The position numbers were made by a program, and so were the translations under genes. A stretch of 5,575 nt of DNA from Actinomycetota bacterium. GTDB lineage: Bacteria > Actinomycetota > Thermoleophilia > Gaiellales > Gaiellaceae. The stretch spans positions 3,630 to 9,204 of the forward strand of contig PLDP01000032.1 of NCBI GenBank assembly GCA_003136795.1. The letters run 5' to 3'. How positions within the stretch are numbered: the stretch's first letter is position 1; every line of letters begins with the position of its first letter. Below, in pieces: positions 1 to 5,042 of this stretch. Below the pieces are notes generated by a model. It was not told the DNA's origin. It was given only the letters and a program-made list of their open reading frames with translations, and made no database searches.

Positions 1-717
1 GCCGTTCTTTGCGCCCTGCAGCTCCGCCGAGGTCACCTTGCGCTTGCCCGCCTCGATGCCGTCGGCGAGCGCCTTGATCACGAGGTGGCACGAGCGAATC
101 GCGTCGTCGTTGCCGGGGATCACGTAGTCGGCCTCGTCGGGATCGCAGTTCGTGTCGACGAGAGCGATCACGGGCAGGTTAAGGCGCTTGGCCTCTCGCA
201 CCGCGAGCTGCTCCTTGCGGAGGTCGACGATGAAGATCGCGTCGGGCTGGCGGCGCATGTCGGCGACACCGCCCAGGTTCGACTCGAGCTTCTCGAGCTC
301 GGCCTCCATGGAGATGCGCTCCTTCGCCGGCAGCAGGTCGAGCTGGGCCTCCGTCTTCAGCGCGCGCAGCTCGTGCAGGCGCTGGATCCGGTCGGAGATC
401 GTCCGCCAGTTCGTCAGGAGCCCGCCGAGCCAGCGGTTGTTGACGTACGGCATGCCGACCCGGCGCGCCTCGTCGCGGACGGCGTCCTGCGCCTGCTTCT
501 TGGTGCCGACGAAGAGCACCGAACCGTTCCGCTCGGCGATCGCCTTCGCAAAGTTGTAGGCCTCGTCCAGGAGCTCCTGCGTCTGGGTGAGGTCGATGAT
601 GTAGATGCCACCGCGCTCGGTGAAGATGAAGCGCTTCATCTTCGGGTTCCAGCGGCGGGTCTGGTGCCCGAAATGGACGCCGGCCTCCAGCAATTCCTTC
701 ATGGAAACGACGGGCAT
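1..717 (-). CDS. rpsB: 30S ribosomal protein S2 (partial, C-terminal end missing)
   Basis: Structural protein of the small ribosomal subunit, located on the back of the 30S body. The 239 codons in the window are open from ATG at 717 to the left edge, so the stop codon and any C-terminal tail lie outside. The N-terminus reads [19 protein letters not shown], followed by RRWNPKM (about residues 22-28), the family's first signature. [13 protein letters not shown] sits near the middle. The second signature, [19 protein letters not shown], leads into [13 protein letters not shown] and [10 protein letters not shown]. The start is backed by a Shine-Dalgarno AAAGGGG five bases upstream (723-729). It follows rluD after 139 bases, the largest gap here, so it may have its own promoter. 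In many bacteria tsf follows rpsB, but that cannot be seen here. Identification is secure. Confidence 0.97.
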   Translation of the reverse strand, partial: MPVVSMKELLEAGVHFGHQTRRWNPKMKRFIFTERGGIYIIDLTQTQELLDEAYNFAKAIAERNGSVLFVGTKKQAQDAVRDEARRVGMPYVNNRWLGGLLTNWRTISDRIQRLHELRALKTEAQLDLLPAKERISMEAELEKLESNLGGVADMRRQPDAIFIVDLRKEQLAVREAKRLNLPVIALVDTNCDPDEADYVIPGNDDAIRSCHLVIKALADGIEAGKRKVTSAELQGAKNG

Positions 718-856
718 GAGAGCCCCTTTCTGCGGTTTGAGTTGCATTGCACCGGCGAGGCCGCGATGGAAGCCGAATGAGCTCCGGCCACCGTCCACCG
801 TGGGTTTCCCGCCGGTCGAGGGGACTTGGACACCTGAATGGTAGCCGGTACTCGTT
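718..856 (-). other. rluD-rpsB intergenic region / rpsB leader
   Basis: This 139-base stretch is the only real non-coding gap in the window and the most likely place for an rpsB promoter or leader. Just before the rpsB ATG is the Shine-Dalgarno AAAGGGG (723-729). A weak possible stem pairs CCGGC/GCCGG (784-788 with 811-815) around a 22-base loop, too weak to call a terminator, and no T-run follows it. One TAnnnT-like hexamer (TACCAT on the minus strand, near 839-844) has no convincing -35 partner. S2 autoregulates through its leader in some bacteria, but no known leader motif is recognisable here. Confidence 0.35.
723..729 (-). promoter_or_regulatory. Shine-Dalgarno of rpsB
   Basis: AAAGGGG on the minus strand, five bases before the ATG at 717. 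It is a clear ribosome binding site and fixes this ATG, rather than the in-frame ATG five codons later, as the start of S2. Confidence 0.75.
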
Positions 857-1717
857 TCAGGCGAGCGCATTGAGGAAGGCGGCAAGATCGGGCGGCAGCT
901 CCGACCGTGTCTCGATCCGCTCGCCCGAGACCGGATGCGGGAACGCGAGCTCGGACGCGTGTAGGAACTGACGGCCGAGCGCGGGCTCCGCCACGCCGTA
1001 GGTCGAGTCGCCGACGACCGGCAGATCGACGGCGGCGAGGTGCACGCGAATCTGGTGCATCCGCCCCGTTTCGAGCGTGACACGCAGCAGCGCGTGCTCC
1101 GGCCACAGGCGCTCCACCTCGAAGTGAGTGATCGCCTCGCGCGCCGACTCGCTGTCGAGCGAGATGCGCGTCGCGTCGCCGCGGTCGCGTCCGATCGGCG
1201 CCTCGATCCGGCCGGTGCGCGACTGCGGCCGGCCCTTGACGAGCGCGGTGTACGTGCGCTCGAGCGCGTGCTCGCGCACGAGCTCCGTCAGCAGCTCGTG
1301 CGCCTCCTGCGAGCGGGCGACGACCATCAGCCCCGACGTGTCACGGTCGAGCCGGTGGACGATGCCGGGACGCCCGGGCTCCCCACCCGCGATCTTGCCG
1401 GCGAGCGCGTCGACGAGGGTGCCGCTCGCGTGGCCGGCTCCCGGATGCACGACGAGCCCGGCCGGCTTGTCGATCACGAGCAGGTGCTCGTCCTCCCAGA
1501 CGATCGCGGGCTCGGCCGGCGGCGCGACGGCCGGGGCGGGCACGGCGACGGGCAGCTCGATCTCCTCCCCGCCCTCGAGCCGGAAGCTCTTCGGGCGCGC
1601 GATGCCGTCGACGAGCGCGCCGGCCTCGACCGCGCGCTCGGCGGCGCCCCGTGAGCCGAGCTGCGTCGCGAGGAACCGGTCGAGCCGCTCGCCCGCTGCG
1701 CTAGTGGGGACCTTCAC
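857..1717 (-). CDS. rluD: RluA/RluD-family 23S rRNA pseudouridine synthase
   Basis: Predicted to convert uridine to pseudouridine in 23S rRNA; E. coli RluD acts on the helix 69 loop. The 286-residue protein has an S4 RNA-binding domain at about residues 1-57 ([25 protein letters not shown]). A short Pro/Ala-rich linker (about 58-70) leads to the catalytic domain, with [13 protein letters not shown] at 81-93, the active-site motif [10 protein letters not shown] at 121-130 (catalytic Asp124), [10 protein letters not shown] and [10 protein letters not shown]. It is somewhat shorter than the 326-residue E. coli RluD. The GTG start at 1717 overlaps the lspA stop as GTGA, and no Shine-Dalgarno is visible, so translation is probably coupled to lspA. 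The reading frame stays open far upstream through lspA and dksA, but that part is a shadow. Family is certain; the exact target uridines are inferred. Confidence 0.95.
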   Translation of the reverse strand: MKVPTSAAGERLDRFLATQLGSRGAAERAVEAGALVDGIARPKSFRLEGGEEIELPVAVPAPAVAPPAEPAIVWEDEHLLVIDKPAGLVVHPGAGHASGTLVDALAGKIAGGEPGRPGIVHRLDRDTSGLMVVARSQEAHELLTELVREHALERTYTALVKGRPQSRTGRIEAPIGRDRGDATRISLDSESAREAITHFEVERLWPEHALLRVTLETGRMHQIRVHLAAVDLPVVGDSTYGVAEPALGRQFLHASELAFPHPVSGERIETRSELPPDLAAFLNALA

Positions 1718-2262
1718 CGGGCGGCGACGTCGAGCGAGCGCCGCGGCGGCTTGGGCGCCCGGTCGGCTGCGATGAGCGCACCGAGCAGGATGGCGACACC
1801 GACGACGATGAAGCTGTCGGCGAGGTTGAACGCAGGCCACCATTTGACGTCGATGAAGTCCGTCACGTGGTGCAGGCGGATCCGGTCGACGAGGTTCGAG
1901 AGGCTGCCGCCGATCAGCAGGCCGAGCGCCGCAGGCAGCACCGGGTGCCGCGCGCCCGAGCGGGCGAAGAACACGATCATCCAGATCACGGCGCCCGCCG
2001 TCACCGCGGTCACGATCACCGTGTCGCTCGAAAAAAGACCGAACGCGATCCCGGAGTTCTGCACGTGGTGAATCGAGAGCGGGCCGATCACGTGCTCCGA
2101 CTCGTCGAGGGCGAGCGTGCTCGTGACCACGTGCTTGGTCAGCTGGTCGGCGGTCACCGCCGCGAGCGCAACCGCCGCAAGCCCGGCCCACTGCCAGGCC
2201 CCGGCGGCGAGCGACCGCTCCGCGACCGAAACGGGCTGTAGCCCGTTCGTCGTCGACCCCAC
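1714..2262 (-). CDS. lspA: Lipoprotein signal peptidase (signal peptidase II)
   Basis: Integral membrane aspartyl protease that cuts the signal peptide from prolipoproteins in front of the lipidated Cys. With the GTG start at 2262 it has 182 residues. Conserved blocks are DQLTK (39-43), QNSGIAFG (68-75), GGSLSNLVDRI (118-128, catalytic Asp126), TDFID (134-138) and FNLADSF (145-151, catalytic Asp149). Four membrane helices fit about 23-41, 81-100, 107-125 and 146-167. The start is uncertain: a TTG at 2277 would overlap the dksA stop by four bases and a GTG at 2316 would overlap dksA by 43 bases, and neither has a Shine-Dalgarno. GTG 2262 has only a weak GAG ten bases away. A perfect 8-bp inverted repeat (2230-2247) falls in the first codons. 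The stop overlaps the rluD start by four bases. Confidence 0.95.
   Translation of the reverse strand: MGSTTNGLQPVSVAERSLAAGAWQWAGLAAVALAAVTADQLTKHVVTSTLALDESEHVIGPLSIHHVQNSGIAFGLFSSDTVIVTAVTAGAVIWMIVFFARSGARHPVLPAALGLLIGGSLSNLVDRIRLHHVTDFIDVKWWPAFNLADSFIVVGVAILLGALIAADRAPKPPRRSLDVAAR
2230..2247. repeat. Perfect 8-bp inverted repeat in the 5' part of lspA
   Basis: On the plus strand AACGGGCT and AGCCCGTT are exact reverse complements separated by only GT. In the lspA transcript this would form a strong GC-rich hairpin about 15 to 32 bases after the proposed GTG start. No T-run follows on the minus strand, so it is not a classical terminator. It encodes residues around NGLQPV, in the variable, unconserved N-terminal extension of LspA. 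It could be a short interspersed palindrome, an mRNA structure affecting lspA translation, or chance. Confidence 0.6.
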
Positions 2263-2273
2263 CCTGACTTCGC

Positions 2274-2636
2274 TCAACGAAGGCGGCGCTGGTCGTCGAT
2301 GCAGAGACGGGCCCACGGGATCGCGGACAGGCGCTCTGCGCCGATCGGCTTGCCGCAGACCTCACAGACGCCGTAGCTCCCGTCCTCGATGCGCCCAAGA
2401 GCGGCCTCGATCTCGTCGAGCGTCGTCTGCGCACCCTCCTCGAGGCCTTCGTCGAGCTCGCGGTCATACGTGGCCGTCGCCATGTCGGCCATGTGGCTGT
2501 CGACGCCGCGGCCCCCGAGCTCCTCGTCCTCGACGCTGACTGCGTTCTCCTTCGCCAGGAAGTCGACCGCGTCGTGCAGCCGCGCACGCTCGGCCTCCAG
2601 GAGCTTCTTGAACTCGCCGGTCTCGATGCTCGTCAC
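2274..2636 (-). CDS. TraR/DksA-family zinc-finger regulator
   Basis: Predicted small RNA-polymerase-associated regulator of the TraR/DksA type. The 120-residue protein has an N-terminal helical part (about 8-80) that contains DSHMADMATATYDRELD (46-62). This resembles the DxHxAD...YxRxxD motif of Gram-positive homologues rather than the DxxDxA tip of E. coli DksA. The C-terminal zinc finger is YGVCEVCGKPIGAERLSAIP (about 88-107) then LCIDDQ (111-116). Three Cys (91, 94, 112) match DksA spacing, but the fourth ligand position is Asp115. At 120 residues it is shorter than E. coli DksA (151). GTG at 2636 directly abuts the stop of the DUF167 gene and has AAGGA seven bases upstream. Family membership is firm; DksA-like action on transcription is inferred. 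Confidence 0.92.
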   Translation of the reverse strand: MTSIETGEFKKLLEAERARLHDAVDFLAKENAVSVEDEELGGRGVDSHMADMATATYDRELDEGLEEGAQTTLDEIEAALGRIEDGSYGVCEVCGKPIGAERLSAIPWARLCIDDQRRLR

Positions 2637-2924
2637 CTAAGAATCCTTTCCCGCGCCGCTCGCGCTCGCGAGTCGCCGCTCGATCTCGTCGTGGTCGATG
2701 CCCTCCAGCGCGACGGTCTTGTCCCGTGACGCGTGCCCGGAAACGATCTCGACATTCCGCGCGGGCACTGCGAGGGTATCCGCGAGCAGGCGGACAACGG
2801 CGGCGTTCGCCTTGCCGTCCTCGGGCGCGGCGGTGACACGCACCTTCCAGGCGTTGCCGTACCGGCCCACGATCCCGGCGCAGGCGGCTCCGGGCGAGAC
2901 CCGCAGCTGGAGGCGAGAGCTCAC
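2637..2924 (-). CDS. DUF167 / YggU family protein
   Basis: Small conserved protein of unknown molecular function, 95 residues from the GTG at 2924, a normal length for the family. Diagnostic blocks are LQLRVSPGA (5-13), WKVRVTAAPEDGKANAA (26-42), LAVPARNVEIVSGHASRDKTV (51-71) and a C-terminal helix IDHDEIERRLA. The core GKANAA plus IVSGxxSRxK pattern is the family hallmark. The frame could extend back to a GTG at 2978, but that would overlap the divIVA end and add non-conserved residues, so 2924 is preferred even though no good Shine-Dalgarno precedes it. It starts 23 bases after the divIVA stop and ends directly against the TraR/DksA start. In other genomes yggU-like genes often sit next to yggT, as here only divIVA separates them. 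No enzymatic role can be read from the sequence. Confidence 0.9.
   Translation of the reverse strand: MSSRLQLRVSPGAACAGIVGRYGNAWKVRVTAAPEDGKANAAVVRLLADTLAVPARNVEIVSGHASRDKTVALEGIDHDEIERRLASASGAGKDS
2644..2648 (-). promoter_or_regulatory. Shine-Dalgarno of the TraR/DksA gene
   Basis: AAGGA within GGGAAAGGA on the minus strand, seven bases before the GTG at 2636. It lies inside the last codons of the DUF167 gene, whose TAG stop (2639-2637) touches the GTG start with no spacer. It settles the GTG at 2636 as the start. Confidence 0.7.
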
Positions 2925-2947
2925 ACCGGCAGGGTAGAGGAGCGCCG

Positions 2948-3547
2948 CTACCCCCAGGCGAAGTCCCGGCCTGCCCACGGGCCGTCTTCGTCGTCCCCCG
3001 CTTCCGGCACGGACTGCACCGGAGGCAGCTTCGGGGTCTCCTGCGGCGCGACCTGCTCCGGCTGCACCGCCTGGAACTCCCGGGTGTCCTGCCGCTTCGG
3101 CCAGTGCTCGGAGACCCCATCGGAGGCCGGCAGCTCGTTCTTCGTCTCCTCGACCATCCCGAGCGCTGCGCGGAGGAGCGTCTCGACACGGCGCACCTCG
3201 CCGAAGAGCCGCTCGCGTTCGCCCTGGGCCGCGCGGGTGACCGAGCGCGCCTCCTGGTGGGCTTCGGCGACGATCAGCTCGGCTTCCTTCTTGGCCTGAT
3301 CGCGCGCGTCGGCCGCGGCCCGCTCGGCGGACACGAGCGTCGCGGTGAGCAGCGCCTCGCGCTGCTTCACGTCGGCCAGCAGCTTCTCGAGGTCTTCGAG
3401 CTTGTCGGCAAGCTCGCCGCGGTCGCTCCAGACCTCCTCGAAGCTGTCCGCGACGTCCTCCAACAGCCGGTCGATCTCGTGGCGCTTGTAGCCAAGGAGG
3501 CCGCGCGTGGCGCGAACGTGTCTCAGCTCAACAGGTGTGTACCGCAT
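2948..3547 (-). CDS. divIVA: DivIVA-domain coiled-coil cell-division protein
   Basis: Probable membrane-curvature scaffold acting at septum or poles; actinobacterial DivIVA (Wag31) directs polar growth. The 199-residue protein begins MRYTPVELRHVRATRGLLGY (1-20), which aligns without gaps to the DivIVA N-terminal domain, followed by HEIDRLLEDVADSFEEV (23-39). A long charged coiled coil spans about 43-125 (EDLEKLLADVKQREALL, then Ala/Glu/Arg-rich heptads). A Pro/Gln/Glu-rich low-complexity stretch (about 140-183) and an acidic, Trp-containing end (GDDEDGPW...DFAWG) close the protein. The usual tip residues Phe17 and Arg18 of B. subtilis DivIVA are Leu17 and Leu18 here. The ATG at 3547 has GAGGAG six bases upstream, overlapping the yggT stop region. 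Family call is firm; polar versus septal role is inferred. Confidence 0.9.
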   Translation of the reverse strand: MRYTPVELRHVRATRGLLGYKRHEIDRLLEDVADSFEEVWSDRGELADKLEDLEKLLADVKQREALLTATLVSAERAAADARDQAKKEAELIVAEAHQEARSVTRAAQGERERLFGEVRRVETLLRAALGMVEETKNELPASDGVSEHWPKRQDTREFQAVQPEQVAPQETPKLPPVQSVPEAGDDEDGPWAGRDFAWG

Positions 3548-3553
3548 TCGGAG

Positions 3554-3559
3554 CTCCTC
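3554..3559 (-). promoter_or_regulatory. Shine-Dalgarno of divIVA
   Basis: GAGGAG on the minus strand, six bases before the divIVA ATG at 3547 and directly after the yggT stop TGA. It is the most canonical ribosome binding site in the cluster, which fits a scaffold protein needed in many copies. Confidence 0.75.
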
Positions 3560-3844
3560 TCAGTGCAGGCGGTCGAGGACGGCGATGAGGATCCGCTCGA
3601 CTGCGATCAGTGCGAACACGGCGACCATCGGCGAGAAATCGAACGCCCCGATCCGGAACGGCAGGATCCGCCGCCACAGCCTCAGGTAGGGCTCGCACGC
3701 GTCGTAGAGGAAGCGCTGGACCGGCCGAAGCGAGTAGGGCAGCTGCACCCAGGACGTGAGGATGTACGCGAGGATCGCCAGGATGTAAACGTCGAAAAAG
3801 ACGCTCACGAACAACTCGACTTCGCTGACTGCGTCGAGCAGCAT
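3560..3844 (-). CDS. YggT family membrane protein
   Basis: Small integral membrane protein, 94 residues, usual length for a single YggT unit. A first hydrophobic segment lies at about 10-32 (LFVSVFFDVYILAILAYILTSW) and a second at about 68-90 (FDFSPMVAVFALIAVERILI). Between them is the family's conserved loop with EPYLRLWRRILPFRIGAFDFSP (about 51-72). Its molecular role is not established; YggT proteins recur next to sepF and divIVA, and a link to division or osmotic tolerance has been proposed. The ATG at 3844 has GAAGGG six bases upstream (3851-3856) and follows the sepF stop by 31 bases, the widest spacing inside the first nine genes. It ends 12 bases before divIVA. Confidence 0.9.
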   Translation of the reverse strand: MLLDAVSEVELFVSVFFDVYILAILAYILTSWVQLPYSLRPVQRFLYDACEPYLRLWRRILPFRIGAFDFSPMVAVFALIAVERILIAVLDRLH

Positions 3845-3850
3845 GGCGCA

Positions 3851-3856
3851 CCCTTC
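3851..3856 (-). promoter_or_regulatory. Shine-Dalgarno of yggT
   Basis: GAAGGG on the minus strand, six bases before the ATG at 3844, within the 31-base sepF-yggT gap. It supports this ATG as the start. Confidence 0.6.
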
Positions 3857-3875
3857 GCGCCGCTATGCCCTTTTC

Positions 3876-4439
3876 CTACGCCTGGTTGAAGAAGCCGCCG
3901 CGCTCGAGGAGCGCTGCGCGCTGCTCGGCGGAGACTTCGACGTTGCGCGGGGTGAGCAGGAAGACCTTGTCGGCGACGCGCTGCATGCCGCCGTTCAGGG
4001 CATAGGTCAGCCCGCTCGCGAAGTCGATCAGCCGCTTGGAGAGCTCGGTGTCGGCGCTCTGGAGGTTGAGGATCACGGGGATCCCCTGCTTGAACTTGTC
4101 GGCGATCTGCTGCGCGTCGTTGAAACTGCGCGGCAGCACCAGGTGCACCTTGACGCTGGACGGGTTCGGCACCGCTTCGATCTGGGGGCGCATCTCGCGG
4201 ACGCGGGACGGGCGCACGGCCGCGGCGCGGTGCGTCGGCTGGTCGGCCTCCGACTCCGTCCAGTCGTCGAAATCCTGCGAGCGCCGGCGCGGCGTCAGGC
4301 GGCGGACGTTCGGCCGCTCGCGGTAGCTCTGCTCGAGGCTCTCCTCGGCCGCGAAGCCGTCTTCGTCCTCCCAGTCGTCGTCCTCCTCGGCGATGCCGAA
4401 GTAGACGAGCGTGCGACTCCATAGATCTCCTAGCGCCAT
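3876..4439 (-). CDS. sepF: Cell division protein SepF
   Basis: Cytoplasmic FtsZ partner that ties FtsZ polymers to the membrane and supports septum formation; it can replace FtsA in bacteria lacking it. The 187-residue protein starts with an amphipathic membrane-binding helix (MALGDLWSRTLVYFGI, 1-16). A strongly acidic stretch EEDDDWEDED (18-27) and a charged, presumably disordered linker (about 28-92) follow. The globular SepF domain is at about 95-171: VKVHLVLPRSFNDAQQIADK, GIPVILNLQ, IDFASGLTYALNGGMQRV and VFLLTPRNVEVS. Gly143 in FASGL matches the dimer-interface Gly109 of B. subtilis. The end GGFFNQA resembles actinobacterial SepF tails. The ATG at 4439 lies 12 bases after yggS, whose stop is part of the TAGGA ribosome-binding sequence (spacing 10, rather long). 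ftsZ is expected upstream of pgeF, outside the window. Confidence 0.96.
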   Translation of the reverse strand: MALGDLWSRTLVYFGIAEEDDDWEDEDGFAAEESLEQSYRERPNVRRLTPRRRSQDFDDWTESEADQPTHRAAAVRPSRVREMRPQIEAVPNPSSVKVHLVLPRSFNDAQQIADKFKQGIPVILNLQSADTELSKRLIDFASGLTYALNGGMQRVADKVFLLTPRNVEVSAEQRAALLERGGFFNQA

Positions 4440-4451
4440 TTGCAGCGAATC

Positions 4452-5042
4452 CTAATCTCGAAACAGGATTGACCCCACGCGAACGTGCGTCGCCCCTTCT
4501 TCGGCGGCGACGGCGAAATCCTGCGTGGTGCCCATGGAGAGCTCCCGGAGACCGTGTTCGCGGGCGAGCGCGCGCAGCCTCGAAAACCAGGCTCGCGAGT
4601 CGTCGGGGGTCGCTGCGGCGGGCGGCATGGTCGAGAGGCCGCGCACGTCGTAGGCGAGATACGCCGGGATCTCCCCCGGCTCGACCCCGGACTTCGAGCG
4701 CTCGCCGGAGAGATTCACCTGGACGAGCGCGGGCACCTCGAGCCGCCGCGCCGCCGACTCCGAGTCGAGCGAGTGGACGAGCGTGCAGATGCGGTTCACG
4801 ACCTTGACCTTGTTCGACTGGAGATGGCCGATGAAGTGCCACGTGAACGCGTCGCCGTACTCGGCGTGCTTCGCCTCGAGGTCCTGCGCGCGGTTCTCGC
4901 CGACGACGGTGATGCCGGCTTCGACGAGTCGTGCCATGTCGGCGAGCGTCACGTATTTCGTCGCGGCGACGACGGTCACCCCCGGTCCGACCTGTGCCTG
5001 CACGCGCTCGAAGCGCGCGCGGATCTCGTCAGGCGACAGCAC
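4452..5042 (-). CDS. yggS: YggS/YlmE-type PLP-binding protein (PLP homeostasis)
   Basis: Single-domain, fold-type III PLP protein without known catalysis, involved in vitamin B6 and amino/keto acid balance. With the GTG at 5042 it has 196 residues. Landmarks: VAATKYV with PLP lysine Lys29, GENRAQDLEAK, WHFIGHLQSNKVK, VHSLDS, VQVNLSGERSKSG, GLSTMPP, LSMGTTQDFAVAAEEGAT and VRVGSILF. The family usually has about 220-240 residues. Compared with E. coli YggS, roughly ten residues are missing between HSLDS and VQVN, and about six or seven between SKSG and GLSTMPP, with the frame kept. The frame opens at a GTG at 5069, but the GTG at 5042 has AGGGGG six bases upstream and a 14-base overlap with pgeF, so it is preferred. 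Family call is firm. Confidence 0.94.
   Translation of the reverse strand: MLSPDEIRARFERVQAQVGPGVTVVAATKYVTLADMARLVEAGITVVGENRAQDLEAKHAEYGDAFTWHFIGHLQSNKVKVVNRICTLVHSLDSESAARRLEVPALVQVNLSGERSKSGVEPGEIPAYLAYDVRGLSTMPPAAATPDDSRAWFSRLRALAREHGLRELSMGTTQDFAVAAEEGATHVRVGSILFRD

Noticed and set aside
85..780. Plus-strand open frame of 231 codons at the left side.
   Set aside because: It is antisense to rpsB, whose translation is strongly conserved; the plus-strand product shows no family motif.
784..815. Possible terminator hairpin after rluD (CCGGC/GCCGG).
   Set aside because: Only five pairs with a 22-base loop and no T-run; too weak to call.
1718..2587. The rluD reading frame stays open 290 codons upstream, suggesting a 576-residue fusion protein.
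   Set aside because: The extension translates into low-complexity Arg/Ser/Ala sequence and lies opposite in frame to clearly conserved lspA and dksA; it is a GC-driven shadow. The S4 domain starts right at GTG 1717.
3805..4842. Minus-strand open frame of 345 codons covering sepF and part of yggS.
   Set aside because: Arg/Ala-rich without domains, in a different frame from the conserved sepF and yggS products.
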